Shown: positions 15,991-26,094, counted from the stretch's first letter. The stretch is DNA of 64,000 nucleotides from Gammaproteobacteria bacterium (GCA_022824305.1 JAJEAD010000097.1:124001-188000); one strand, 5' to 3'. Translations and numbers: made by a program. The notes: generated by a model not told the origin, from the letters alone.

Positions 15991-17622
15991 ATGGCCACCG
16001 TACCCCGACTCGGCGAAATTCCCCCACGGCTCGCGACTGACGAGTTTTGGAGCCTATTCGGACGCCTCGAGCATGAGCAGCTCGACTTCAAGCGCGGCGT
16101 CCCGGCGGATATCCGCGACACCATCGCGGCAATGGCCATGACGCACGGCGGCCTGATCGTCCACGGGGTGGACGATGAGCGAAATGTCGTCGGCTGCCCA
16201 CTCTCCCAGAACACCCAGGATCGGATTACCCGTATCGCATCGGAGTGTGGCGTTGACGTCCAGATCCGCGAGGTCGAGGTCGGCGAGCTGAAACTGACGA
16301 TCTGCGCCGTGCCCGAGGTACGAGGCCGGATTGTCACCACCCCCGATGGCCGCTTGCTCAGGCGCGTAGGCGGCGATGCGCAACCCTTGCGTGGGGATGT
16401 GATGGCCCGCTTCGTGCGCGAGCGGGAACACCGCAGCGGCGAAGACGAGCCCCTTGCCGCTGTGCGGACCTCGGCCTTCAATCTCACCTTGATAAATGAA
16501 GTCCTCGCCGCCGACGGCCGTCCCGGGATTGAGCGGAGCCAGGTGGACCGGGCTCTGAGCGATCTGGGAGTGGCCGTACCGGCGCCGGCGCCCCTGGAAC
16601 CGAGAGTGCTGCGCGCCGCGGCAGTCCTGTTTGCGGCTGAACCGCGGGAATTCATCCGTGGCGCCGCCGTGCAGCTCGTCCGGCGCGCCGGTGCCGGTCC
16701 CGGCCCCGGTCCGAGTGCCGCGCGTGAGGAATGTTCCGGTCCTCTCGTTGAGACCCTTGGCTGTTGCCTGCGTTTCATCCGTGAGCACACCCGTCGCTTC
16801 GAGTCCGTCACCGGAGCACGGCGAGAAGCGCTGCCCGAATACCCGGAAGCGGTGCTGCGTGAATCCATCGTGAATGCGCTGGCGCACCGCGACTACGGCC
16901 TCGACGGCGCCACGGTGGATATCACCGTCTGGGACGACCGCATCGAGGTGCGCAGCCCCGGCGCCCTCCCTGGCCACATCACCATCGACAACATGCGTGC
17001 AGAGCACTACAGCCGCAACCCGCGCATCATGCGGATTCTGAAGACGCTAGGGCTCGTCGAAGAGTACGGTGAAGGGATCGACCGCATGTACCGGGAGATG
17101 GAGTCTCGTCTGATGGAGCCGCCGATGTTCGAGGCGAGCGCGGGCTCCGTGACGGTGACGCTGCGAAACCGTTTCCTCGTTGATGTAGAGGACCAGGTGT
17201 GGCTGATGAAGCTCGGACGGGAGGACCTGACCATGAACGAGCGCCGCGCCCTCGTCGCGGCACGGCGAAATGGCGCCGTCACGCCGCGCGAGCTCCGCGA
17301 CATCGTGCCGGAAGCCGATGCCGGCGCCGTGCTCACGGGCGCGGCGGCGAAGGGATTGCTCGAGCGTATCGGCCACCGCGGCGGCTCCCGCTACGTCCTC
17401 TCCGGCGCCGTTGCCCACCGCGCCGGAATGGGGGCGCAGAACGGCCGCCGTCAGGCCGTGATCGATGAGATCCGCCGCCGCGGGAGCCTCTCCACGACCG
17501 AGGCCGCCCTCCTCGTCAACGCAACGCCGTCCGCGGCGCGCAGGCTGCTGGATGAGCTTGTCCAGGCGGGGTTGATCCAAGCCCGGGGCAGGACCCGCGC
17601 TCGCCGCTACTACTTGCGTTGA
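15991..17622 (+). CDS. Schlafen-AlbA_2 domain / HATPase / winged-helix transcriptional regulator
   Basis: 543 residues. An N-terminal AlbA_2 (Schlafen) domain covers about residues 18-140 (EHEQLDFKRGVP, ANGG-like MTHGGLIVHGVDD, GRLLRRVGGDAQPL). It is followed by the RecG-like HATPase_c_4 module with EAVLRESIVNALAHRDYG and IEVRSPGALPGHI. A C-terminal pair of winged helices follows (RRNGAVTPRELRDIVPEADA; RRRGSLSTTEAALLVNATPS AARRLLDELVQAGLI in part). Such proteins are presumed ligand- or ATP-responsive regulators, sometimes near defence or mobile genes. Two matched palindromes just upstream suggest autoregulation. A Gly/Pro run near residue 230 (GAGPGPGPS) marks a loop. Confidence 0.85.
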   Translation: MATVPRLGEIPPRLATDEFWSLFGRLEHEQLDFKRGVPADIRDTIAAMAMTHGGLIVHGVDDERNVVGCPLSQNTQDRITRIASECGVDVQIREVEVGELKLTICAVPEVRGRIVTTPDGRLLRRVGGDAQPLRGDVMARFVREREHRSGEDEPLAAVRTSAFNLTLINEVLAADGRPGIERSQVDRALSDLGVAVPAPAPLEPRVLRAAAVLFAAEPREFIRGAAVQLVRRAGAGPGPGPSAAREECSGPLVETLGCCLRFIREHTRRFESVTGARREALPEYPEAVLRESIVNALAHRDYGLDGATVDITVWDDRIEVRSPGALPGHITIDNMRAEHYSRNPRIMRILKTLGLVEEYGEGIDRMYREMESRLMEPPMFEASAGSVTVTLRNRFLVDVEDQVWLMKLGREDLTMNERRALVAARRNGAVTPRELRDIVPEADAGAVLTGAAAKGLLERIGHRGGSRYVLSGAVAHRAGMGAQNGRRQAVIDEIRRRGSLSTTEAALLVNATPSAARRLLDELVQAGLIQARGRTRARRYYLR

Positions 17623-17689
17623 CGCGGCTCTCGGCGCACTGAGCGCGTTATCCTCATCTACTCCGGATAACCCGGGGCGGCTGAATCAT

Positions 17690-18682
17690 TCAAGCGCCCT
17701 TCGGCCCGAATGACTCGCGGAACAGGCGCAGCCAGTTGCCGCCCGCAATCTTGGCGAGGTCCTCGTCCGAGAAGCCCCGCTTCTTCAGGGCCTCGAGCAC
17801 GCCGGGGAACTTCGCCGGCGAGTCGAAGTACTCCGGCCACACCGCGAGCTTGCCGGGCACCGGGCTCGCGCGCAGAAAGCGCCCGGCGCGCCACCAGGTG
17901 ATCGCCTCCGGCGGATGGCCGGTGTTGAAGTCGGTGCCGAAGCCGACCGCGTCGATGCCGAACCTCTCTGCCGTCCACTCCACCATCTCGCAGAAATCCT
18001 CGAGCGTCGAGCCTCCGCCCCCGCGCATGATCTTCGGGTACATGCTGAGCCCGATGACGCCGCCGCCCTCCGCCACGCCCCGGATGCACTCGTCGGTCTT
18101 GTTGCGGCGCTTGAGCTCGATGTCGAAGCCGACCCACCCCGAGGGATTGGCATGGGTGATCGCGATCGGACGCTCGGAGTACTCGATCGCGTCCAGGCCG
18201 GTCTGCTCGTTGCAGTGCGAGATGTCGATGAGCATGCCGACCTGGTTCATCTCCCTGACGACGTTGCGCCCGTAGAACTGCGAGATCCCGTGGGTGGGAT
18301 CCTCCCAGCAGCCGGATGCGACGTGGTTCTGCACGTTGTAGGTGAGCTGGATGATGCGGATGCCCAGCGTGTGGAAAGTCTCCACCAGGTCGATGTCGTC
18401 CTCGAGCGGCGATGTGTTCTGGAATCCCCATACCACCGCCGTGCGCCCCGATGCCGTGATGGACTCGATGTCGTCCGCGGTGAGCGCAAGGGCGACGAGA
18501 TCGCTGTTCTCGTCGAGCAGGCGGCGCCAGTGTCCGATGCGGGTCAGGGTCTCGCGCGCGTTCTCCCAGATCGCGAGGGTGACGTGCACGCAATCCACCC
18601 CGCCTTCGCGCAGCTCGAGGAAACGCTCACGGCTCCACTTGCTCGCCTCCAGGCAATCGATCAACAGCATGTCTCTGACCAT
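17690..18682 (-). CDS. M19 (membrane dipeptidase)-like hydrolase
   Basis: 330 residues from an ATG at 18682 with a strong GAGGAGGAAA ribosome binding site. Renal-dipeptidase landmarks are present: GIRIIQLTYNVQNHVASGC, GMLIDISHCNEQTGLDAI, ITHANPSGWVG, GFGTDFNTGHP and a C-terminal LAKIAGGNWLRLFRE. The N-terminal HxD pair that binds the first zinc in typical members (DGHNDLP) is missing: the start reads MLLIDCLEASKWSRERFLEL. The enzyme may use a different metal arrangement or act on a different substrate. It lies downstream of the alcohol dehydrogenase on the same strand, 110 bp apart. Confidence 0.85.
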   Translation of the reverse strand: MVRDMLLIDCLEASKWSRERFLELREGGVDCVHVTLAIWENARETLTRIGHWRRLLDENSDLVALALTADDIESITASGRTAVVWGFQNTSPLEDDIDLVETFHTLGIRIIQLTYNVQNHVASGCWEDPTHGISQFYGRNVVREMNQVGMLIDISHCNEQTGLDAIEYSERPIAITHANPSGWVGFDIELKRRNKTDECIRGVAEGGGVIGLSMYPKIMRGGGGSTLEDFCEMVEWTAERFGIDAVGFGTDFNTGHPPEAITWWRAGRFLRASPVPGKLAVWPEYFDSPAKFPGVLEALKKRGFSDEDLAKIAGGNWLRLFRESFGPKGA

Positions 18683-18792
18683 CGGGTTTCCTCCTCGAGA
18701 AAGTATGGGGTCGACTGGCGCACGAAGGTGGCGGAGACCACGCCGGGATGATCGAGCGGCGCCACCGCGTCCGCGGCGTATTCGGGCGCGGT

Positions 18793-19845
18793 TCAGTAGC
18801 GATCGATGACCACGAATCCCAGGGTGGCGTAGTCGTCCATCGAGGCCATGACATCGCCCGTCTCTTCCAGCGCAATCGTGCCGGTGATGAGCGCCGCCGG
18901 ATCGAGCTTGCCGGTCTCGATCATGTTGAGCATGACGTCGTAGCGGGCGGGCTGCATGCCGCAGGAGGCGTAAACCGTGAGCTCCTTCGCGAGCATCACG
19001 TCGATGGGAAAGCCGATCATGCCCTCCTCGTCGCGCCCGGTCTGGCCGATCTGGAGGTGGCGCCCCCGCGTGCGCAGCGACCGGGTGGTGGCCTGGCAGG
19101 TCGCCTCGATGCCGAGCGCATCGACCGCCACGTGCGCGCCGCCCCTGGTGATCTCCACCACCGCCTCGGCCGGATCGTCGTTGCCGACGAGCACCGTCTC
19201 CACCGCCCCCACCTTGCGCGCGAACTCGAGCTTGGCGGGATTGATGTCGACGGCGACCACATTTGCGCCGAGCGCGGTGGCCACCTGCACCGCCGAGAGG
19301 CCGATGCCGCCGCAACCGTGCACCGCCACCCACTCCCCCGCATGCACCTCCGCCCGGTGCGCCACCCCGTGGAACGAGGTCATGTAGCGGCAGCCGAGCG
19401 CCGCCCCCACCAGGAAGGACATCGAATCCGGCATGCGCACCAGGTTGAGGTCCGCCACCGGGACGTGGGAGAGGCGCCCGAAGCCGCCCCAGTAGGAAAA
19501 GCCGGGGGCGAAGCCGTTCTCGCACACGTTGGAGTGGCCGGTCTGGCACATCTCGCAGGTCCCGTCTCCCTGGCTGAAGGGCACGATTACGCGGTCGCCG
19601 GCCTTGAAGCGCCGCACCTCGCTCCCGACTTCCTCCACCACTCCGCAGAACTCGTGGCCGAGCACGTGCGGGTACTCGAACTCGACGCCGACCCAGTCCC
19701 AGTCGCCGACCCACCCGTGCCAGTCGCTGCGGCACACTCCGTTGGCCTCCACCCGGACGATGGCGCCGTGGGGCTCGAGGGTCGGATCGGGAAGCTCGGT
19801 GACGGTGAGGGGCTCGCGTACCCCGTGCATCGTGGCAGCTCGCAT
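18793..19845 (-). CDS. Zinc-dependent alcohol dehydrogenase (MDR superfamily)
   Basis: 350 residues. The catalytic zinc Cys is in GVCRSDWHGW, and GHEFCGVVEEVG supplies the GHE motif. The structural zinc loop is DGTCEMCQTGHSNVCENG with three of the usual four Cys. The nucleotide-binding VHGCGGIGLSAVQVATALGA is intact, and VVAVDINPAKL with its Asp favours NAD. Closest by eye are Zn-ADHs annotated as alcohol, sorbitol or threonine-type dehydrogenases. It is transcribed toward the M19-like gene and away from the agmatinase region; substrate unknown. Confidence 0.88.
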   Translation of the reverse strand: MRAATMHGVREPLTVTELPDPTLEPHGAIVRVEANGVCRSDWHGWVGDWDWVGVEFEYPHVLGHEFCGVVEEVGSEVRRFKAGDRVIVPFSQGDGTCEMCQTGHSNVCENGFAPGFSYWGGFGRLSHVPVADLNLVRMPDSMSFLVGAALGCRYMTSFHGVAHRAEVHAGEWVAVHGCGGIGLSAVQVATALGANVVAVDINPAKLEFARKVGAVETVLVGNDDPAEAVVEITRGGAHVAVDALGIEATCQATTRSLRTRGRHLQIGQTGRDEEGMIGFPIDVMLAKELTVYASCGMQPARYDVMLNMIETGKLDPAALITGTIALEETGDVMASMDDYATLGFVVIDRY

Positions 19846-19921
19846 GGCGAATGTTCTCCCGGCCGATTGAGGAGGTTCAGTAGCCTAATGTAGCTCCGGC
19901 GAAGCGTGGGGCGACACTCCG

Positions 19922-20842
19922 TCAGCGCACCGCCGACCCGACCGGGCGCGCCTTGACCAGCGCCATGCCCGCGAAGAGCAGGCCCAGCGCCAGCCAGAAC
20001 CATACCGGGTGCTGCTCGCCGAAGATCAGCATGCCCCAGAGGATGCCGAAGAGGGTCACGAAGTAGGAGGACTGAACGGCGAACACGGGACCGGACAGCG
20101 CGATGAGGTAGAGGAAGAGCGAGTAGCTGGCCACGTTGCACATCACCATCCCCACCGTTGCCCACTCCACGGTGCCCCAGGGCGGATAGAGCGGCAGCGC
20201 GGTGCCGGTCAGCAGCACGATGGGAGCGAGCATCGCGCCGCCCGCGAGCAGCATGCCGGCGACCAGGGTGATCGAGTCCGTCTCCGGTGGACGCCGGACG
20301 GCGACGAACACGCTTTCGAACCCGAAGCTGAGCGGAATGATGATCGCGATCGCGATCCACATCGGAGCGCTGCTCGATGCGTCGTCACCCCCGGGCAGGA
20401 CGAGCAGGGCGATCGCCAGCGCTCCGAGCAGTATCCCCGAGAGTCTTGCGAGCGAGGGCCGATCGATTCGAACGAGGAGGGACTGCACGTAGGTGAGCAG
20501 CGGCACCATGGAGATGATCATCGACATCGCCCCTACCGTGATGTGCGGGGCGGCGCTGAACATCACGACATTGGGAAGCAGGGTGCCGGAGTTGCCGCAC
20601 ACGAAGTAGAACTTGAGGTGCGAGCGGCCGAGCGGCAGGCGCCGCTTCCGGATGAGGGTGACGATCAGGAGCGTGAGGCCGCCGAGGACGCCCTGCCACA
20701 CCGCGAGGCCGAGCGGGTCCGCGCCCTCCGAGGTGGCGAGGCGCGCGAGGCTCGGGGTCGCGCCCCACACGCCACCGCAGATCAGCAGGCACAGGAAGAG
20801 CCACGCGCGCATGCGCGCCTGCGCGCCCACCCCCATCACCAT
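19922..20842 (-). CDS. EamA/DMT-family transporter
   Basis: 306 residues, ten predicted membrane helices. It starts MRAWLFLCLLICGGVWGATP after a short polar leader, and the first half has VGAMSMIISMVPLLTYVQSL. The second half includes YSLFLYLIALSGPVFAVQSS and ILWGMLIFGEQHPVWFWLAL. Several ATGs are possible (20842, 20836, 20812); the first directly follows the stop of a truncated hydrolase leader (TGAATG), so the gene may now borrow that leader's ribosome binding site. Substrate unknown, likely an amino acid or amine. Confidence 0.88.
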   Translation of the reverse strand: MVMGVGAQARMRAWLFLCLLICGGVWGATPSLARLATSEGADPLGLAVWQGVLGGLTLLIVTLIRKRRLPLGRSHLKFYFVCGNSGTLLPNVVMFSAAPHITVGAMSMIISMVPLLTYVQSLLVRIDRPSLARLSGILLGALAIALLVLPGGDDASSSAPMWIAIAIIIPLSFGFESVFVAVRRPPETDSITLVAGMLLAGGAMLAPIVLLTGTALPLYPPWGTVEWATVGMVMCNVASYSLFLYLIALSGPVFAVQSSYFVTLFGILWGMLIFGEQHPVWFWLALGLLFAGMALVKARPVGSAVR

Positions 20843-20968
20843 TCAGGCGATCTCGCCCGCGAGGGCGATGAGAACGCCGGCGTCCACGCAGGGTTCCATC
20901 CAGGGACGGATGTGTTCCAGGCGTCGGGCGCCGAGACCGACCGATTCGGGGCTTGCGGTGGGCTGCAT
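20843..20968 (-). pseudogene. N-terminal fragment of a beta-lactamase-family serine hydrolase
   Basis: A 41-codon reading frame with a good ribosome binding site (GAGGAAGG 2-3 nt before the ATG at 20968). It reads SPESVGLGARRLEHIRPWME then PCVDAGVLIALAG before a stop. The start resembles class C beta-lactamase/penicillin-binding serine hydrolases, which begin 'SPESVGLSSERLxRIDxxL...'. The SxxK active site and everything after is absent. The transporter gene begins at once after the stop. This looks like a deletion fusion junction leaving a translated leader peptide. Confidence 0.5.
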
Positions 20969-21095
20969 CGCCTTCCTCGAGGCACGTGCGAAAGGCGCGA
21001 ATCATGACACAGCGGGGCATTCGAAGGCGCTGCGAGCGCATCGGCCGGTGGGTTAGCATGGCCGGCCCGGACGGACACGACATCGGAGGCTGGCG

Positions 21096-22283
21096 ATGCC
21101 TGATTCCAGGAGCGGCGAGTTCCGCGGCAATCGGAACCTCGGGCGCCTGTCGCGCATCTCGCAGAGCCGGCAGGAGGAAGAGACGGCCCGATGCCTGGAG
21201 CTCGGACTCGAAGCGGCCGATTCCATCAACGACCGCCGCATCTCCCTCTTCAGCCGCGGCCACCAGCCCGCGTTCGCCGGCATCAACACCTTCATGAAGG
21301 CTCGCTACTGCGAGGACGTGCGCCGGGTCGGCGACTACGAGGCGGCCTTCGTCGGTATCCCCTTCGATACCGGCACCACCTATCGTCCCGGCACCCGCTT
21401 CGGGCCTCAGGGAGTGCGGCGCATCTCGGCGGTGTACGACGGCTACTCCGTCGACGGCGCCGTCGATCTCTTCGAGGAGCTCGACCTCTGCGATGCGGGG
21501 GATGTCTTCGTGATCCCCGGCAACATCGAGAAGACCTTCGACCAGGTCTCCAAGGCGGTCTCCCACGTCTACACCTCCGGCGCATTCCCGATCCTGTGCG
21601 GCGGGGACCACAGCCTGGGCTATCCCAACGTGCGGGGGATTGCGCCTCACATCGAGGGGAACGTCGGAATCATCCACATCGACCGCCACATCGACATGCA
21701 GGACATGGACATGGACGAGCGGATGCACACCACGCCGTGGTTCTGGACCACCCACGGCCACGAGAGCGTCGATGTGCACGGCTCCCACCGGGACCACAGC
21801 CACATGCACGACGTGGGACTCGCCAACTGTCCGCCCAAGAACCTGGTGCAGATGGGGATAGGCGGCTGGTACGGCTCGCGACCGGGGTCGGCGGTAGCGA
21901 GGGAACGCGGGTCGAGCGTGCTGACGATGACCGACATCGAGGAGCTCGGTCCGAAGGGCGCGGCGGAGCGCGCGCTGGAGCTCGCGTGGAAGGACGCCCG
22001 GGCGGTCTATCTCTCCTTCGACATCGACTCCATCGATCCGGGCTTCGCCCCCGGGACCGGCACCCCGGAGCCGGGCGGACTGCTCCCCCGGGAGGCACTG
22101 GAGATCGTGCGCCTCATCGCGAGGGAGGGGCTGTGCGGCATGGAGGTGGTCGAGGTGTCACCGCCCTACGACGTCAACGACAACACTTCCCAGCTCGCCT
22201 GCCGGGTAATCCTCGACGTGCTCGGCACCATGGTCGTGGAAGGCAAGCTCGGACACCGCCGGGAATCCCGGTTGCCCGAGTGA
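21096..22283 (+). CDS. Agmatinase/arginase-family ureohydrolase, possible guanidine hydrolase
   Basis: 395 residues, ATG with GGAGG upstream. Metal ligands are visible in LCGGDHSLGYP, IIHIDRHIDMQDMDMDERMH and YLSFDIDSIDPGFAPGTGTP. The DRHxD variant (Ala replaced by Arg), the long N-terminal extension (about 70 residues before RRVGDYEAAFVGIPFDTGTT), and the PWFWTTH/NLVQMGIGGW block resemble the cyanobacterial Sll1077 group. That group was shown to be a Ni-dependent guanidine hydrolase rather than agmatinase. This comparison is from memory. No guanidine riboswitch or HypA/HypB-like nickel chaperone is adjacent, so agmatine or another guanidino compound remains possible. Confidence 0.88.
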   Translation: MPDSRSGEFRGNRNLGRLSRISQSRQEEETARCLELGLEAADSINDRRISLFSRGHQPAFAGINTFMKARYCEDVRRVGDYEAAFVGIPFDTGTTYRPGTRFGPQGVRRISAVYDGYSVDGAVDLFEELDLCDAGDVFVIPGNIEKTFDQVSKAVSHVYTSGAFPILCGGDHSLGYPNVRGIAPHIEGNVGIIHIDRHIDMQDMDMDERMHTTPWFWTTHGHESVDVHGSHRDHSHMHDVGLANCPPKNLVQMGIGGWYGSRPGSAVARERGSSVLTMTDIEELGPKGAAERALELAWKDARAVYLSFDIDSIDPGFAPGTGTPEPGGLLPREALEIVRLIAREGLCGMEVVEVSPPYDVNDNTSQLACRVILDVLGTMVVEGKLGHRRESRLPE

Positions 22284-22330
22284 CCTCTCACCCCGAGCGG
22301 TGAAGCGCCTTCCCCGCCCGGGCCGCCCGC

Positions 22331-23410
22331 TCAGGTCTCGGCTTGCGCCTCCGCGGTGGCCAGAGCCGATACCACGGTGTGCGGCGTCACCCGGCCCATG
22401 ATCCGTCCGCTGTCGTCCACCACCGCAAGCCCTTCGTCGCGGCCGGCGAGGCGCGGCATCAGCTCCTCGAGCGTCGTGACGGGGGAGACCGACGCACCGG
22501 GGTCCAGTCCCTCCGCCACGGGTTCCGCGATATCGCCCGCGGTGATGACCTTCACTCGCGGCACGTCCTGGGTGAACTCCGCCACGTAGTCGGTGGCGGG
22601 ATTCATCACGACATCCGACGGAGTGCCGATCTGCTCGATCCAGCCGTCCTTCATGATTGCGATGCGGTCGGCGAGGCGCAACGCTTCCAGGAAGTCGTGG
22701 GTGATGAAGACGATGGTCTTGTGCAGCAGGCGCTGCAGGCGCAGGAACTCGTTCTGCATCTGGCGCCGGATGAGGGGGTCGAGCGCGCTGAAGGGCTCGT
22801 CGAGGAACCAGATCTCCGGCTCCACCGCGAGCGAGCGGGCGATCCCCACCCGCTGCTGCTGCCCCCCCGAGAGCTCGCGGGGAAAGCTCATCTCGCGACC
22901 CTGCAGGCCCACGAGCTCGATGACGCCGAGGGCGCGCTTCTCGCGCTCTTCCTTCGGCACCGCCTGCACCTTGAGTGGAAACGCGACGTTCTCGAGCACG
23001 GTCTGGTGCGGGAGGAGCCCGAAGTTCTGGAACACCATGCCCATCTTGTGGCGCCGGATCTCGATGAGCTCCTTCTCGCTCACCTCGAGCAGGTCGCCCC
23101 CGTCCATGATCACCTGCCCCGCGGTCGGCTCCACGAGGCGCGAGATGCACCGCACCATGGTGGATTTCCCCGAGCCGGAGAGGCCCATGATGACGAAGAT
23201 CTCCCCGACCTCGACGTCGAAGCTGACGTTGCACGCGGCCCCGATGTGACCGGACTCGATGATGCGCGCGTGCAGCGAATCGGGCGCTTCCACCTCGCCG
23301 TTGCGTGCGGTGAAGAAGCTGTCCGGTTCCCTCCCGTAGATTTTCCAGATGTTGCGGCAGGAGATCTTGATATCGCCGCCGGCGGGGCGTGACGGGGCCT
23401 GAGTGCTCAT
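22331..23410 (-). CDS. proV: Glycine betaine/proline ABC transporter ATP-binding protein
   Basis: 359 residues. Walker A is GLSGSGKST, Q-loop MVFQNFGLLPHQTV, signature ELSGGQQQRVGIARSLA, Walker B WFLDEPFSALDP, and HDFLEALRLADR supplies the H-loop. The pre-Walker insert with GHIGAACNVSFDV and the C-terminal single CBS-like segment (GLAVVDDSGRIMGRVTP) are typical of ProV/OpuAA. Its permease (ProW) and binding protein (ProX) are not in this window: the gene is flanked by a convergent ureohydrolase and an SDR. It may be an orphan or work with components elsewhere. Confidence 0.88.
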   Translation of the reverse strand: MSTQAPSRPAGGDIKISCRNIWKIYGREPDSFFTARNGEVEAPDSLHARIIESGHIGAACNVSFDVEVGEIFVIMGLSGSGKSTMVRCISRLVEPTAGQVIMDGGDLLEVSEKELIEIRRHKMGMVFQNFGLLPHQTVLENVAFPLKVQAVPKEEREKRALGVIELVGLQGREMSFPRELSGGQQQRVGIARSLAVEPEIWFLDEPFSALDPLIRRQMQNEFLRLQRLLHKTIVFITHDFLEALRLADRIAIMKDGWIEQIGTPSDVVMNPATDYVAEFTQDVPRVKVITAGDIAEPVAEGLDPGASVSPVTTLEELMPRLAGRDEGLAVVDDSGRIMGRVTPHTVVSALATAEAQAET

Positions 23411-23559
23411 GCGCTGTGCGGTGTTCCGGGTTGCTCTACGCTCCGGGAGGGCTCGCGGGCCGACTCCCGCTCACGCCGCAGGCGGAGCCGGGGCAGTGAG
23501 CGGAGCAGGTTAAGGCAAGCGGCGATGCCTGACAAATGAGCGGACCGGGAACGCGAGGC

Positions 23560-23625
23560 TCCCCCGCATGCGGCGACGCGGCATCCCGGCCCGCGCCGCC
23601 CTCGTGACGAAGAGCGCCGGGATAT
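23560..23625 (+). repeat. Possible fragment of the MITE-like repeat
   Basis: GACGCGGCATCCCGGC, a short insertion, then CCCTCGTGACGAAGAGCGC aligns to the GCACGGCATCCCGGCGCCCGA part of the intact element and to CTCTCGTGAAGAAAATCGG of the 10.2-kb copy. Only about 60 bp can be matched and no terminal repeat is seen, so this is tentative. It lies in the intergenic space between the SDR stop and the ProV start. Confidence 0.3.
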
Positions 23626-23630
23626 CGAAG

Positions 23631-24383
23631 TCAGGTCGCGTAGGGCGCGTGCGCGGTGAGACCGCCGTCGTGCACGTAGAGCTGGCCGGTGGCGAAGGCG
23701 GACTCGTCGCTCGCCAGCCAGAGCGCGAGGTTCGCGATGTCTTCCGGGCGTCCGAGGCGTCCCAGCAGGTGCTGGCCGACGATGGCGTCCTCCGCCTCCG
23801 GATTCTGCGAGCGCAGGTAGGCGTCCATCATCTCGGTACGGATCCACCCCGGGCAGATCACGTTGCAGCGGATGCCGTCCTTCCCATGGTCGACCGCGAC
23901 GGCCCGGCTGAGCGCGTGCACGCCGCCCTTGGAAGCACAGTAGGCCGCGAGGTCGGGGTCGGCCACGAAGCCGTCGTAGGAGCCGATGTTGATGATGGAG
24001 CCGCCGCCCGCCGCGCGCATCGGCGCGAGCGCCTCCCGGCAGCACAGGAACACGCCCTTGAGGTTGACGGCCATGAGCGCGTCCCATTCCGCTTCGCTCG
24101 TGTGCTCGATGCTCTTCTCGATCAGTACCCCGGCGTTGTTCACGAGCACGTCCAGCCGGCCGTGGCGCCCGAGCGTGTGTTCGAAGATGGACCGCACGTC
24201 CGCTTCCCGGCCGGCGTCTCCGCGCACGAAGTCGAGCCCGTCCGGGGCGCCTTCCCCGGGCGGGGCGTTGCGGGCGCTCGTGACCACCCGCGCCCCTTCC
24301 CGGACGAAACGGTCGGCAATCGCGCGCCCGATGCCGCGGGTGCCGCCGGTGACGATGGCGACCTTTCCCTCGAGTCTGTTCAT
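23631..24383 (-). CDS. SDR-family oxidoreductase
   Basis: 250-residue classical short-chain dehydrogenase. TGGTRGIGRAIADRF (residues 12-26) is the nucleotide site, DVLVNNAGVL the NNAG motif, IINIGSYDG supplies the catalytic Ser, YCASKGGVHAL the Tyr and Lys, and CPGWIRTEM the PG motif. Substrate is probably a hydroxyacyl-CoA or a small alcohol. It lies divergent from asnS with about 170 bp between the start codons. Confidence 0.88.
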   Translation of the reverse strand: MNRLEGKVAIVTGGTRGIGRAIADRFVREGARVVTSARNAPPGEGAPDGLDFVRGDAGREADVRSIFEHTLGRHGRLDVLVNNAGVLIEKSIEHTSEAEWDALMAVNLKGVFLCCREALAPMRAAGGGSIINIGSYDGFVADPDLAAYCASKGGVHALSRAVAVDHGKDGIRCNVICPGWIRTEMMDAYLRSQNPEAEDAIVGQHLLGRLGRPEDIANLALWLASDESAFATGQLYVHDGGLTAHAPYAT

Positions 24384-24460
24384 GGTTCTGACTGGCTCCT
24401 TCGCGGCGGGCGCCCGGGATCGCTCGCCGCGAGCGGCGTCCCGGCCATCCCCCGCACAAT

Positions 24461-24466
24461 TACAAT
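24461..24466 (+). promoter_or_regulatory. Candidate -10 box of asnS promoter
   Basis: TACAAT in CACAATTACAATCCGG is the only good AT-rich -10-like hexamer in the 170-bp divergent region between the SDR gene and asnS. A matching -35 is poor. The predicted start would leave a leader of about 85 nt before the asnS ATG. Confidence 0.3.
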
Positions 24467-24556
24467 CCGGTCATTCGGAGAGGGGAGCCGCGCCCTGATG
24501 GCGACTCCGTGCGGAGGCACCCCGGGGCTCGCGGCCCCGGAAACCTGTGAGGCGCA

Positions 24557-25957
<1,401 letters not shown>

Positions 25958-25980
25958 GCGCGGCGAAGTCCGAAACGCCT

Positions 25981-26094
25981 GCCGCAAGGTTCCACCGATC
26001 TTCGGAAGCTTCGGGTGCGAAGATGCCGTGGCAGCGGCTCGCACGGACTCGAGAGACGCTGTAAGCCAGGAAATCGGCGCAACTTTGCGGCTAG
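25981..26094 (-). repeat. MITE-like repeat, shortened copy (minus orientation)
   Basis: Begins GCCGCAAGGTTCCACCGATC and TTCGGAAGCTTCGGG, continues GATGCCG, then jumps to GCTCGCACGGACTCGAGAG and ends AAATCGGCGCAACTTTGCGGC. The ends are a diverged 19-bp inverted pair (about 15 of 19 match). Compared with the 181-bp element, about 70 bp of the interior is missing. It lies directly after asnS and 40 bp before the enoyl-CoA hydratase start. Confidence 0.65.

Noticed and set aside
17647-17671. Inverted repeat GTTATCC / GGATAAC between two convergent genes
   Set aside because: Only 7 bp with an 11-nt loop and no T tract, too weak to call a terminator.
20969-21095. Guanidine riboswitch upstream of the ureohydrolase
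   Set aside because: No ACGR-type conserved loops or expected stems; the space is short and shared with a divergent fragment.
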